Made by a program: the position numbers and the translations under genes. Positions 50,512 to 62,652 of a DNA stretch of 64,000 nt are shown piece after piece. Numbering within the stretch: the stretch's first letter is position 1; the number at the start of each line of letters is the position of its first letter. The notes below the pieces were generated by a model. It was not told where the DNA came from. It was given only the letters and a program-made list of their open reading frames with translations, and made no database searches. Origin of the DNA: Trichosphaerium sp. ATCC 40318 (taxonomy: Eukaryota > Discosea > Flabellinia > Trichosidae); assembly GCA_038496445.1 (NCBI GenBank), contig JALMLS010000403.1, positions 18,816 to 82,815 on the forward strand. The letters are read 5' to 3'.

Positions 50512-52407
50512 ATGTTCGGTTTGCGAGAAGAGGGTATTGTTAGAGGTGTATCTAGCACTGAAATATCTGGTTTTCGCGTGCCTAGGGTCACTAGTGATCC
50601 AGCTTCGAGCACAGAACAAGGAGGTGCGTATATTGGTGCTTTGCGTATTTAAGGAGCTAGGGAACGCTGACATATACTCCTCGTTTTCGCTATTGAAGCA
50701 GTACCAAGATTACATTCTGTGCGTACCAAATTTCGAAATAACGCTTACCAAACGCTAGATATACAACACCAGAACACGGTGTTAGTATGGTACACTTTAA
50801 TTGTTTGCAACAACAGTTAACTTACATTAAACCGTAGTTCCGCATCATTGAGGACCTTACAGAAAAAACTGGAGTTGCCTTAGAGCGTATTTTTACCTGG
50901 CAACCGAAGAGGAAGTACGAACGAATATAATACGCTACAACCTTACCACATCAAGGATACGAAAGCTGAAAATTGATCGGGGCATGTTATACGTACTTCA
51001 CAACCAAGTAGTAGTTTACGACATCTTACAAGATTGGGTACGCCCTATACTCACCAGTACGCATCTCATATATACCAGGATGATCAACCAGCGCCTCGTC
51101 AGAAGTTTTATGGCTTAGTAAACTCTCACGAGGATCAAGTTTTAGACTTTTGTCTAGGCGTCTCCAATTCGTTTGCAGTACGCCATACAACGCCCTAACA
51201 CCCTCATGATATTCACTTCACCATAGACACTCGTATTTACAGCATCAAGAGACTGTACTATCAAGGCTTGGACAACTGTACATGATCCATTTATTGCAAT
51301 TTTTTTATGTGACTAACTTTTTCTCCTTTAAAAAAGACAACAGATGTGACAATGTACCAGACTTATGAAGGTGCCAAAGACGCTATAAATTGTGTCAAAC
51401 TTCTCTATGATTATGTCATTGGTACAAAACGAATTTGACATTTTCAAAACACGTGCTTAATATTATGTTATAGGTGCGTGTTCTGATAGTTGTGTCTATG
51501 TTTGGAAACGTGAGGTACTGAATCACTCAGAAAGTTTTTTATGACGTTGGTCGTTTTTTACTAAGTGTTTGTGATGGTACCTTAGACAGGTGAAATGTCC
51601 TTTAAGTTGACGGGTCACTCGAAGCCTGTTATTGCTGTACATGTTGGTGGTAGATTAAGAGCAAGTAAAAGAATTATTAGCTATTCAATTGACGGGACAA
51701 TACGCGAATGGTCTCTTGGTGTACGACCGTGTTCATTTTTGGTTTTTGTGCTTACAAATTGTAGAAAAATACAAATAAGATAAAAGGAAAGATGGCTATT
51801 GATAGATCATGTGTTTTTAAGCTTGTTTGGATAGCTAAGGATAAGCACTTGATATTAATATGGAACAGAGACCAACTTACTCTCAACATTGTAACTTATA
51901 CACCTAAAGGACAGGTAGCATTAAAAGCACTAAACCAAAAACAAAAATCACTGACAGTCTTGAACTAACCTTTACCTTCAGAGTACTTCTCTTAGATCTA
52001 ATGTATACTCATTTAAAGTATCTAATAAGCGCCTGTTCTGGGGAAAGCCTGCTGCTCTACACCGTGAGGTACAGATTTTATTCGAACGTTGCTTTCTTTG
52101 ATGTTTTGACCAATGTTGATTAATGATTGCATAGAGTTTGAGGGAACCTTCCATGGAATTTCAACTACTGACTTCTAAGAATAAGTCACTTATAGTAACA
52201 TGTACACTACCAGTGAGGTTACAATCAGGACGCAAGTTTGTACTTGTTGGCAGTCAGTTAAAGGTACACTTTTGGGTGTTTTGAGTGTATTTTCATTTTT
52301 TATTTACTTGTTTTACTGTTTTGAAGCGTCGTATTCTAACTTTGTTTTACGTTTAGGCCAGACCTCAAATATGGCCTTGGCCGTTACCATATGCAGGAGA
52401 TGCATAA
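50512..52407 (+). CDS. WD40-repeat protein
   Basis: About eleven exons give a protein of roughly 420-440 residues. Several blades are clear: VNSHEDQVLDFCLGVSNSF with VFTASRDCTIKAWTT, the unit DAINCVKLLYDYVIGACSDS with CVYVWKRE, and GHSKPVIAVHVGG with YSIDGTIREWSLG. The start is a low-complexity region (MFGLREEGIVRGVSSTEI) followed by FRIIEDLTEKTGVALERIF, and the end reads WPWPLPYAGDA. WD40 proteins are scaffolds; the particular complex cannot be told from these blades. The first intron near 50635-50671 (37 nt) is needed to keep the frame. No catalytic domain is visible. Confidence 0.7.
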
Positions 52408-52661
52408 ACCTTGTCACATATTGTTAATTTAATAAAAAAAGAAAAGAGACTAACACAAGTCTGTAATAACTTATTTATTTTTTGGCTTTTTTTTTGTTTT
52501 CGAAAGTACGGTTGCTAAAAAGAAATCTTTTACAAGCCAAACCCCTTACACAAAAGAGTTTAATGTACTGTAATAAGTGAATGTAGTAATTTCTCAACAA
52601 TAAAGTGGCTTAAGTCTGGTCCACAAAAGATTGAAGTGGAGAATATTTACAGTTAAGCTAT

Positions 52662-53295
52662 TCAAGATGATGCTTCGCTTTTTCCACTTTCTTCTTCTGT
52701 GGTTTCGTCCAATTTTTTTTGTTTTTGGTCATGATTATAACGCAGGTAAATAGATCTCCTAAAAAAACTTATCAGTGACTTACACATTCACGTGAAAAAA
52801 AAAAAGGCACGTGCAAAAATACCCATTGTTTTTATCATTTTTTGTACCTTTTTGTTTTCTTTTTCTTCTTCATTTGAGCCTCCCCTGCACTTCTTGCTCT
52901 GGTTCTTCTGTTCACGTTACCTCGTATTCTACAAGGCACACCAACTAAAGCATCTTTTTTGCCAGTTGGTTTTGGTGGAGGTAAAGCGTTATAAGTGTTT
53001 CTCAATTTACGTGGTGGTTGCTCTTCTTCGTCTTCCTTTTTTTTAACTTCATTATGTATCGTGTTGTATTCCTTTGACAAACCTCTCAAATGCCTGCGCT
53101 TAATGCGAGATGTTGTAGGGCTGCTTTGAGTTCGTTTACTTTAAAAATAAAATTAAAACTCTATTTCAGCATATTTGTTGGTACGTACTGATGCTTCTTC
53201 TTTCTTATACGTGCTGCAGACTGTCTTCTAGTTCGCTTTCTTTCTTTAGCCTCCGTTGGTTCCTGTTCTAGGGCATACTTTGATGTGGTTTTCAT
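52662..53295 (-). CDS. Small basic, probably nuclear, protein
   Basis: I do not recognise it. Three or four exons give about 150 residues that are mainly Lys, Arg and Glu: AKERKRTRRQSAARIRKKE, then SRIKRRHLRGLSKEYN and PPRKLRNTYNALPPPK, a second basic stretch, and the end SIYLRYNHDQKQKKLDE with an acidic Ser tail (EEESGKSEASS). The basic clusters look like nuclear localisation signals. The direction is fixed by the ATG at 53295 and consistent splice sites. It could be a chromatin or ribosome-biogenesis protein; no motif decides this. Confidence 0.5.
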
Positions 53296-53646
53296 GCTTG
53301 AACTATGCAAACTTGTGTTGGAGCGGAGCGGTTGCCAAGCTCAAATTGCTGAACCGAATCGGAGTCCGTTGAATACTAAGCTACTACTCGGTTCGCAATT
53401 AAACGTCACAAACTACATGCCCAAAAACGTCACGTCTGCTTACATTATCTCCACTGGACACATGGCGTGACAACGGTTAAAACCATCTCATTTAAAATTT
53501 GTGCACTAATGTCGGTTGGTACGCGACGTTTAAGGTACCGTCATGTTTTCGGCACGAAGGTATTAACCAAAACAGCAACAATTAACAAGTAACAGTGTTT
53601 ACTAACACGTAATAATCAAATACATTTAGTACGTCACTATAGTGAC
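53296..53646. other. Intergenic, no gene seen
   Basis: Lies between two minus-strand genes. A short plus-strand ORF (53285-53470) has no supporting signal. Confidence 0.5.
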
Positions 53647-54692
53647 TTAGTTGGTATCAACGTCTACCTCGACGCTAAATTCAGGGTCTGCTCCGCCTTC
53701 TGCTCTGAAACCACCGTTGTTTTGTCCAGATACTGCTTGGTACTTTCCGCTGTCTTGAGTGGCGCTGTAGTTATCGTGGGAGGATTGTGGACCTGCAGCA
53801 TCACCTACTTGTCTGAAACCGCCTCCGTTGGTACCACTTGACTGTACAGCGTTAATTTTTGATCATTTAACGATAAAAAAATTCTAACGCTTCCAATAAC
53901 AGCGAACTTAAAGAATAAGTTGAAAAAAAAACGTACTTGAAATTTGCCTGAGTCTTGAGTGGCAGTGTAGTTATCGTGGGAGGATTGTGGTCCAGCTGCG
54001 GTGTTTACTTGACGGAAACCACCGTTGTTAGAACCTGACGATTGGTATTTACCAGAGTCTTGTGTAGCGGTGTAATTAGCATGGGAGGATTGTGGTCCAG
54101 CTGCGTTGTTTACTTGACGGTAACCACCAGCAGTGTTTCCAGACTTCTGATGAGGGAGATCAGTAAAAAGTCCACAAATGGCAAGTAAAACGCGCGTACT
54201 TGGTATTTACCAGAGTCTTGAGTTGCGGTGTAATTAGCGTGGGAGGATTGAGGTCCAGCGGCTTTGTTTACTTGACGGTAACCGCCAGCGTTGCTACCAG
54301 ACTTCTGGTACTTACCAGAGTCTTGTGTGGCAACGTAGTTAACGTGTGATGACTGTGGGCCAGCAGCTTTGTTTACTGAGCGGTATCCACCAGCGTTGTT
54401 TCCAGACCTTTGGTATTTGCCTGAATCTTGTGTAGCGACGTAGTTCACATGGGATGATTGTGGTCCAGCTGCGCTACCGACTCTACGGAAACCGCCTGAG
54501 GTACCGGCGCCTAAAACAAGCGTTAATAATCACCAGCTATCATACCGCGTGTAAACACTGCGCTTTACGCTTGCAAATGATTTTCGGTTGCGCAAAAAAC
54601 TTGATCAAAAGCGTACCAAGCATTTTGCCTGGATCAGCTGTAGCAGAGTGTTTAGATGTGGAAGAACCTGGTCCTTTGAATACTGGTCTCAT
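53647..54692 (-). CDS. Protein of six or more 34-residue repeats (GPQSSH/ATQDSGKYQ)
   Basis: I do not recognise the family. After a short start (MRPVFKGPGSSTSKHSATA) at least six units of about 34 residues repeat with the pattern 'GG-F/Y-R-x-V-x-x-AAGPQSSH-x-NY-x-ATQDSGKYQ-x-SG'. Two introns interrupt the array (near 53850-53935 and 54147-54200), each at nearly the same place in a repeat, so the array probably grew by duplicating exon-sized pieces. The units are Gly/Ser/Gln/Asn-rich with no Cys and no predicted helix, so a disordered or amyloid-like, phase-separating or structural role is possible; this is inference. No signal peptide is visible. The protein ends acidic (VEVDVDTN). Confidence 0.8.
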
Positions 54693-54944
54693 GTTGCTTG
54701 TTTAATGTGTAGTGGGTGTAAAGAAAAATACTTAGCTGAAAAAAATTGGCCCAAAACGGCATTAAGCCACTTAAAAATTATCACTGTGCTAGTAAATTCC
54801 ACATCTGACAGTTGTACTGTGCAACTTGTTTTATGAGTATATCTGTTATTGATAAGCTATCGGAAATATTACAGTCAATTTGAGAAACTCGACATTTTTT
54901 CGTAAACAACATAATTTTTTAATGGAGTGACCTCACAATCTGTA

Positions 54945-55605
54945 ATGTCGGCGCGGGTGTTGCGGTTTTGTAATCTAGCGGTATCTATAGCCGAAAAGTC
55001 GTCTATGGACTTTAAACACGGTGCTGTTTGTGTAAAGGGTACTATTTCGCCAAAATTTAACGTTTAACAGCGTAAGGTAATAAAATACGCGCCGTTGGCT
55101 GGAATAAACCAAGGACATGCGTTCAGTCTGTAACTGTGCCATCTTTGCACGCTGAGATAGACTGCCTCAAGAACAAGTCAGTAGAAACGATTGCAGGTAA
55201 ACCCACAAATTCAAGCTTCAAATAAATGTTAGTTTGACACTTTGTAGGCTCTGAGCTATTTATTGCGCGTGTGTCTTCCACTGGTTTAGGCGTACGGTAA
55301 ATACGACGCTTACAAATTACAAACTTCTATGTAGAACTCAAAACCGTGCCGTCATTGCTTAGAGACGATAAAGTAAGTTTACCAAGCCATAAGTTTACAA
55401 CTGCTAATCTCAAAACAGGACGTTCCAGATAAAGAGGGTTGTATACTCTACAAGAGATGGCTGGGTGAGCGAACTGGTGCGTGACATACAAGCCTACGAC
55501 AAGGAGGAGTACATATCACACCTTCAAGAAATAAACGGCACAGGAACTCCAAGCAGCAAGCCTGTTATTCAAGTGGCCGTGCCACGCTTTAGATACCGAC
55601 AATAA
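54945..55605 (+). CDS. Cytidine-deaminase-like zinc enzyme
   Basis: Five exons give about 160 residues with the cytidine-deaminase fold. The zinc and catalytic motif HAE is in PSLHAEIDCLK, and the second zinc pair is in NSKPCRHCLETIK (P-C-x-x-C). The N-terminus LAVSIAEKSSMDFKHGAVCV matches the opening helix and substrate strand of the family, and AVGWNKPRTCV is the strand before the HAE helix. Deaminases of this fold act on free cytidine, dCMP, guanine or on RNA/DNA bases; the one-domain size and the RDGWVSELV tail do not decide among them. The joins around 55297-55340 were chosen so that the two motifs fall in one frame. It diverges from the 34-residue repeat gene 252 bp upstream. Confidence 0.72.
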
Positions 55606-55757
55606 AAGAATCCGTGTTTAACATTTGTAAATAAAAACCCTCATTGTTCAATCTTCGTTTTGAAGCTTTATTTTGTACTAGGGCACCTTTGCGGTATAAA
55701 CCATAACTTGTCGGTTAACTACAAAACAGGTTTGGGCTGAATTCACCATGACAACTG

Positions 55758-56399
55758 TCACGCTTGGCCGTATTTTTTGTTTGGGTTTGTGGCAGTTGTC
55801 TCCACTATCCATCCTTTATTTATCAGTGCAACTGCAATTTTTGCAATGTTCTTTGAGTCATCAAGGCCAGAATGATGTTGGCCTGTCAGTGGGATTTTCA
55901 ATTTTCTGAGCATCTTTGCCATTGTGTTTCTTGAGACTACCTTATACGGTAAGTTACCAGTCTTTTTGTCTATTATTGCAGTGAAAGGCCTCTTCAAATT
56001 GACCCATGATCTCAAGTAGACAGGTGGAAGAGGAAGGTTTCGTCTTGATATCTCTGACGGGACCGCAGTACCTAAATCCCAATCGCCACATGTGACTGCA
56101 GCTAATTTGGTAGCGTCTAGGTTTTTTGAGTCTATCCAAGCGTAAAACTCTTTCAACACAACCGTCAGAGGTTCTGCAGCGTCAACAGTCGCTTGTGGTA
56201 TCTTGGTAACTTCTTTACATTTAGATGACAGCTGTTTATGAAAAATAGGCCTAACGTAGCGTCGAAACGTATCAAGAACCTCTCCAGTAGCTATATTAAC
56301 AATAACACAAGGAAACTCGATAATCTCCCACGTTTTGGAGTCAGGTACGTCTCCAGTCGCTTCAAAATCCATTACGAGTAAGTGTGAGTACTGTTGCAT
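55758..56399 (-). CDS. ERI1-type 3'-5' RNA exonuclease
   Basis: A single exon of 213 residues with a DEDDh exonuclease domain: MQQYSHLLVMDFEATGDVPD holds the first Asp-Glu pair, CGDWDLGTAVP the next Asp, and GQHHSGLDDSKNIAKIAV the His and last Asp. Start and end are clear. The sequence PCVIVNIATGEVLDTFRRYV and FHKQLSSKCKEVTKI follow the ERI1/Snp family. ERI1 trims histone mRNA and small RNAs in animals, and the related 3'hExo and fungal Eri1 act in RNA silencing and rRNA 5.8S trimming. No SAP domain is present, unlike animal ERI1. Unlike nearly all neighbours this gene has no intron. Confidence 0.9.
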   Translation of the reverse strand: MQQYSHLLVMDFEATGDVPDSKTWEIIEFPCVIVNIATGEVLDTFRRYVRPIFHKQLSSKCKEVTKIPQATVDAAEPLTVVLKEFYAWIDSKNLDATKLAAVTCGDWDLGTAVPSEISRRNLPLPPVYLRSWVNLKRPFTAIIDKKTGNLPYKVVSRNTMAKMLRKLKIPLTGQHHSGLDDSKNIAKIAVALINKGWIVETTATNPNKKYGQA

Positions 56400-57271
56400 G
56401 TTTCCAGTGTTAGTAGTATGGTGGTAGTGTATTCAGTCACTTTTGGTTCAGTGATATTTCGGAATAATTATCTCTCCTCTTTGCGTATGTCACCACTGAA
56501 GCCGTTACACGTCATTCTTTTTTTTTTTTTTTCTGCTGCTCAAAAGCCGTTAACCAACATGTCACGTTGTTTTGTATTAAAGAGGCCGATCAAAAGGACG
56601 TATTAATGAGCGTACAATAGAGGTTTTTATCAACCGAACCTATTTTAGCACCTACAAACACATTGCAGTATTTATATAAACGTTTAGCCATTTATCAAAC
56701 TGTTCCTATCAGCCTCTGGTTGTTGCTCTATAGTTATCACAGACCTTGGAGTCTTGCAGTTTCGGCCGGAAATCTGCACAAAGTTTATGTACCCAAACAA
56801 CAAATACAGGAGCCATGTGCAGACCACGCCTTCTTGCCATAAAATAATCAAAAATGTCACGTGAATTTTTCTGGCCGTTTTAGTTTCCCCAAACAATAGA
56901 AACTGGAAGCCAAAACAAGGGTCAAACGCTCCAGAGGCCCTCTCCCAACGTCCATAAAACGGTTGGTAAATTCAACGTGATAATAAAACTGCATTGGATG
57001 TATACGATAATATTCAAAGAGCTAAACAAAAAATCAAAGCTTGGTTTTATCGGGCGCTTGCTTTGACACAAAACATAACCGCAAAATCACATTATTACTA
57101 CCTTTTTTTATGATATTCTTATAAAGCGTTATTACCAATACGATTGCAATGCAAGGTTATGTTGTCTTTAAGTTTATCGTTTTTTTGCGCCCATGAAACT
57201 TCATAGTACTTTAGTGCACAATCCGCTTCCTTTCAAGGGCTGCTTTTTAAACTTTTTAGACACCACACAAA
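56400..57271. promoter_or_regulatory. Divergent intergenic region of about 870 bp
   Basis: The gap between the ERI1 start and the receptor start. Short ORFs on both strands have no coding character. It includes a T run near 56517-56532 and one CACGTG near 56862. It presumably holds both promoters. Confidence 0.45.
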
Positions 57272-60200
57272 ATGGCAGCATCTCTGGTGGTGATAATAAC
57301 CACTTTATCTATATTATCCTGCTCGCTATGCGCTACACTTTATGTCAATCCACAAAGTATGTAGAGGTTCATTTTCTCTTTTTAACCACCCGTAGCCGGT
57401 GTCGACGCTGGGGACTGTAGTAACGTTCAAAATCCTTGTAAAAGTCTGCGCTATTCGCTATTAACGCAAGCTACTCACGGGAGTACCATCCAACTTGCGT
57501 CTGGTGTATACAAAGGTTCGCAAAATGCCGTTCCACTTTGTTTTAAAAACAGAATCTAGGCATTGAAAATACTCGTCTTGAGTTAAAGAATATGACGCTT
57601 GGCGGCATTGTAATACAAGGTACGATGGAACGCTAGCCGAAATTTAGTTTATACGCTTTTTTATTATCATAACGTCGAGTTTTGTCCCATTAAAAAATTC
57701 TTAGGAGACACAAATGGAGAAACTATTTTCGACGGTGAAAGTATCAATTTCTTTATGCACTTGGACACGTGCGAGAGTGGAAGCTATTTCCGAACTAAAG
57801 TGTTCACACCTATTATCGCATTCTCTCACGTTACCTTTCGCAACTTTACAATTTCTGAAACTACTGGCGTGGACAGAAGCATTGTATGTTTCGCCGACAA
57901 CGAAATCTTTTTTTTTTTGTCAATTTGACAAAAGTTTTTTTTTATCACGTGATAAAACACCTTGCGTCTAAAACGCTAGACAAAAAACGTGATTAAAAAA
58001 GATCTACTTTTTAAATTTACCTAATCTTCGCGTAGTATCGTGTAAGTAAAGAGAAATCAGCAGTGGTGTTTCCTGGAGGCTCAGTAATATTCGCAAGAGA
58101 AGGATGTAATATTGCTTTAACGTACTATTTTTTTTTTGCTCAAAAAATCGAAAAATTTTATTTGGTTGTTAAAATTGTGGTCTTGTGATTCTTTTTAACT
58201 GTGAATTTAGGGACTGTACTGTTGAAGATAGCGATGTAAAGGAGTTTGTAGGGATAAATACAGTTCGTGGTATTTTATACTTTGTAGAATCCATGGTGGA
58301 GATGACAAGGTACTTCCTTTTGTCCATTTGATTTTCAAACTTCCAACAACATATTACTTTATTAAGTAACGTTGTGGGACTTTGTCCACAAATTTTGTTT
58401 TGAGTTCTTGAACTCTAGACGGCCGTTTTTTGGGAATGTCGTCATCGCTAGTAGAATTCATAATTTTTATTAACTTTTTATCTCTAGAGTGACTGTTAGA
58501 AGGTGCAGAGCAGTAGTGAGTTCGGGAAAAGGAGAAGGAGCGCTCTTTTTACAGTATGCTAATGCAAAAGTTACAAATTGTACTTTTGAAGAAAATGAGG
58601 CTACCAACCTAGGTTAATGCTCTACTGACCTTTGATGTATTCTAAATTGTTTTGTGTAGGTAATATTCGGTGTATAGACTATGTACATCTTGAGTTATCG
58701 AAATCAAGGTTCTTAAATAACTTTTTTAAGAGAGGTGCAGGCGTGGGTACGAGAAAAATACTTTTCAATAAGGTTTCACGTGAACAACTTTTCCCTCATT
58801 GTTTTTCTTAGCCTTCGCGTTTCTTGAACCAAATACTTCTGTTATCAATATTGATTCAAACGAGTTTATTGATAATGAAGCAAGTATCAAAGGTGGAGGT
58901 ACGTAGAAAAAAAATTACCAGCGAAAAGAAAGCAAAAAAAGTACTAAGTTTCTTTTAGCATTGTATGGAAGGCACACCGATTATATCACCGTCAAGATTA
59001 CTAACAACATATTCATGTAAGCCTTAAACCTCTATAGCGGTGTGGTGTTAATCCTCGACTGACTCTTCTAGAAATAACAAGGCACCTTTGGGTGGAGCAA
59101 TTTCATTCCAAGATGAAGTTACTAGAGCTGAAATAGAAGGTTGTGAATTCTATGGAAACACTGCTTCGAACGGTGGCGCATTCTCCTCAGAACAAATAGA
59201 CATTGTAGTAGAATTTAAAGATTGCATTTTTAATGGAAACTCGGCATCTGTTCACGGAGGAGCCATCTTTAATTTGCACGCAGAAGTTGATGAACTCCCA
59301 GATAAAACGCTCAATATACTTGACTCAACATTCGCCAACAACACTGCTCAAGCTGGTGGCGCTATCTATGCAATAACAGGAAACGTCAGTGGTTGTAGTT
59401 TTGAAGGCAATAATGAGCTAGGTAAGCAAAAGAAAAAAAACTCACAATGACGATTTTGATTTTAACTCTATTTTAAGCTATTTTCGCACGTGATGATATT
59501 TATGTTTCTAACTCACAATTCGCCGATTCATTACCCTATGATATTGAGGGTATAATCCATGATGAGTCAGGTAAGACCACGTGATCAAGCAAGCGTTTAA
59601 AGACTCATGTTTTATAATAGGTAATGATATCCAAAGCATAAAAGTCAGCGAAGGAGATTGGCTTGTCGACAAAACAATGACTGTAGCAAACTTAAACATT
59701 GAAGGCGCAAGTGTTACGCTAGTTGAAGGGGCTCAGATCTTGGTTGAAAAGAAACTAACACTTGAGGGCACTACGATGCTTGGAACTTATCAACAAGATG
59801 ATTCATCAAAAAGAGATGATGACGCTCTACCTTCCATTGTTCTCACCAAGAATAGTACTGTAGCCGAAATAAGTCTTGGTACAGTGTTGCTTACAAACAT
59901 TCTTCTCGAAAATCGAGGTAAGAATTTTTTTTTTTTCTGTCACGTGATACACTTCAAAAGAAATACTTTGAATATTGAGTTTGTGCTTAGGTACTTTGTC
60001 AATAACAAGTCACTCAAACTTGGTCTTTGAGCCAAAGAATACGACGATTGTCAATAAGGGTGGTTCAATCTTAAACGTTGGGAAAAATATTATTCTATTG
60101 GGTGAACATTCAACCATTCGCATGGAACCGAACTCATCTTTTGATGCTCTGGTACGTTTTTAAATATAACCATACATTATATCCTAATTGTGGAATGTAA

Positions 60201-61901
60201 AGGGATCAATGGTGGTATCTCTGAGCCTCGAATTCGAAAAAGAAAGCGAGTTCTTATTCAGAATTGGAGAAAATATAGAGTTCAAAAAAGCACCCAAACT
60301 TGGTACCTCTTACCAACCCTGTACTATATTTATTCTTTTAACATCCTATTAAGGTGGTATTTTTAAACTAACAACATCTACAAACCTACCTACACCAAAA
60401 ATTAAGATGCGTTCCGTGTTTTCACTTTCTCTGGGAACGAATCAAGACCTGTTACAACATTTGATGCTATTGAAGCTACTTTTGAAGCCACAACAAGATT
60501 TGATGATGATGGTATGGTATTGGTGGTAATTGAAAAAGTAAGGACACTCAAAGAACGTTATTGGGACGACATAGCTACTGTTATCATGATAGCTTTGGCT
60601 GCTTTTGGTGTCATTGTAGTTTTCGGATTCGAAATATTTGTATTTGCTTATTGGTATGACAACTTTGGTCTTCTTTCATTTATTGTTTACTCTTTCCCTA
60701 GGAGCGCTGCTATAGTACATGCATCCACAAAACAATTCCTAATAGTTATTCTTAACGGGTGTCTATTGTCATACATTGGCGTTGTAGTATGGTAAGCACA
60801 AGAAAAGAGCTAAGTTCAAGTTTCTGACTTTTTTTAGGGCTGCTCCAGAAAGTGATCTCATTTGTGAGTTACGTGTATGGGCTCCTCTTGTTGGATTTGT
60901 ATTCGTATTCTCGTACGTCTAACAGAAAAATCTCACTATGGTTTTAATTGACATATTCCTTTTTAGGCCTCTTGTATCAAAGACATATCGTATTCATAAA
61001 ATCTTTAACAAAATCAATCTTCAAGTATACGTCATCTCACTAAAAATGCTTATAAAGATAATGCTTGCCATTGTATTTGGACAGATTGTACGTAGATAAT
61101 GGCCCCTTACATATCGATCAAGCATTTACTAACTTTATTCGAAGGCTTTGCTTATTGTGTGGTCCGCAACATCACCAAACCGTCATGCAATTGTAACAGC
61201 GAAAAATAATGATGATTACCAGGAAAACGCATGTGCAAGCAAGAACGGAACAATTTTCCTTGTGCTATTTATAATCTACGATGTACGCTTTGGTTTTGAA
61301 TTATCACGTGATTAATGATATTTTCTTATAGGGTTGTATTCTAATTGCAGGTGCATACCTTGCTTTTTGCGTTAGACAAGTACCTACTATGTATAACGAG
61401 TCGAAATGGATTGGATTAACTATTTATAATTTACTCGTTTGGGCAATCCTCGTTCTTGTTCTTGGTTTTTCCATTAATAACAATGGCGATAATCACACGG
61501 TGAGTTGAGTAAATCATATGCGCGTGTACTGAGTTATTATTTAGGTCAGCATAGTTGTGTCCATCTGCATTTGGGTCAACACGACAGGTAAGAACGAAAA
61601 CCAATTGGTTTTCCTACTTTTTACTTACTTTTGTTGTCTAGTTACAATAGCAGTGTTATTCGTACCTAAAGTATGGTCAGTAGTGATGCACCCTGAGGAT
61701 ATGGATAGACAGTTTGGAACTTATGGATCGAGTAAGAGTAAGAGCACAAAGGTTGATGAGATTTGCGCAAAGAATTCAATGCTTGAAAAGAAAGTTAAAG
61801 AGTTACAAAAAAAGCTTGATAGCTACAACAGCAAGATAGAAATGACAACGCTCATAACTAATACAAACGATGATAAATCGCTTGCGGTGGCAGAGTTGTA
61901 A
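57272..61901 (+). CDS. Class C (GABA-B-like) GPCR with Pmp-type beta-helix ectodomain
   Basis: The start MAASLVVIITTLSILSCSLC is a signal peptide, followed by YVNPQTGVDAGDC and PCKSLRYSLL, the typical first turn of a right-handed beta-helix. The ectodomain (to about 60500) has Pmp-type units: GGAISF, then FYGN, GGAFSS, FNGN, GGAIFN, FANN, GGAIYA and FEGN. The C-terminal part is a seven-transmembrane domain of class C type: STKQFLIVILNGCLLSYIG (TM2), CELRVWAPLVGFVFVFSPLV with KTYRIHKIF (TM3 and inner loop, as in GABA-B receptors), ESKWIGLTIYN (TM6-type) and TM7 before VPKVWSVVMHPED. It ends in a coiled coil (NSMLEKKVKELQKKLDSYNS), which in GABA-B receptors drives pairing. No Venus-flytrap domain is present. 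About twenty introns, many GTAC-type. Confidence 0.82.
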
Positions 61902-62296
61902 TTCTAATCCGCTCAACAACCAAAAAAACCCAAAAATGAATGTAGGATAGATAATCGTATTATAAAATGAAATCTCGACAGTTGTGTCTTTGCTTTTTCG
62001 TGTGGTAAATTAGTTCTAGACTGACTATCTAAGTCAAACAGTTGAAGGTTTGAAGGGACGCCATCCTTTTTGTAAATCCTTTGGGAACACGTGACAAGTG
62101 TCAGTTTGTAAAAGTCTAATGCGCAATTAAACACTCTTTCTTACACTATGTTTTTTTGAAGTTCACTACACATGACTGGAGCATGCGTTCTAGAATTGTT
62201 ACCTGACTGATTATTCGATTCTGGTAAATTTGGGACACGTGCTCGGCGCGAAAAACAGTGAATTTTTAAAAAATAGCCAAACAACGCTTCTACACT

Positions 62297-62652
62297 ATGG
62301 ACAGGCACTGGACGTGCAATGAAGTGAGTCATTGGTTATCTGTAAACGGATTGGAGCAATGTATTACAACGCTGAGGTTAGTTTCGTTAGGTTGATGTGA
62401 GTTATACGATATCAAATAAAGAAAGACAGAAAATTAGACAACAATTAACTGGAAGGCGTGGCAGTGTCAAAGATGATTTACCTATTGTTGGTTAGTGTAT
62501 TCTCTTGTACAGTTTGACTAAGTGTTAGATACATCACTGCATTGTAGCGAGTACAAGAGGGACATGAAGTATATCAAAGCTTGCCTTACACGTCCGAAGA
62601 TTGGGGAGTTTCTCGAGAAGTGGTAGAATTAAAAGATTGCAATATCATTTGA
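62297..62652 (+). CDS. Tentative small SAM-domain-like protein
   Basis: Three short exons read MDRHWTCNEVSHWLSVNGLE, then LRQQLTGRRGSVKDDLPI and a last exon ending DWGVSREVVELKDCNII. The first part has the W-x-x-x-x-V-x-x-W-L-x-x-x-G-L pattern of the start of SAM domains, which bind other SAM domains or RNA; only the first helices are visible. Short introns (about 65 nt each) fit GT-AG rules. It has no further support, and a larger gene or a pseudogene is possible. Confidence 0.3.

Noticed and set aside
53647-54692. Direct repeats that at first sight suggest a CRISPR array
   Set aside because: The units are about 100 nt, code in frame for a repeat protein and are split by introns; there are no spacers.
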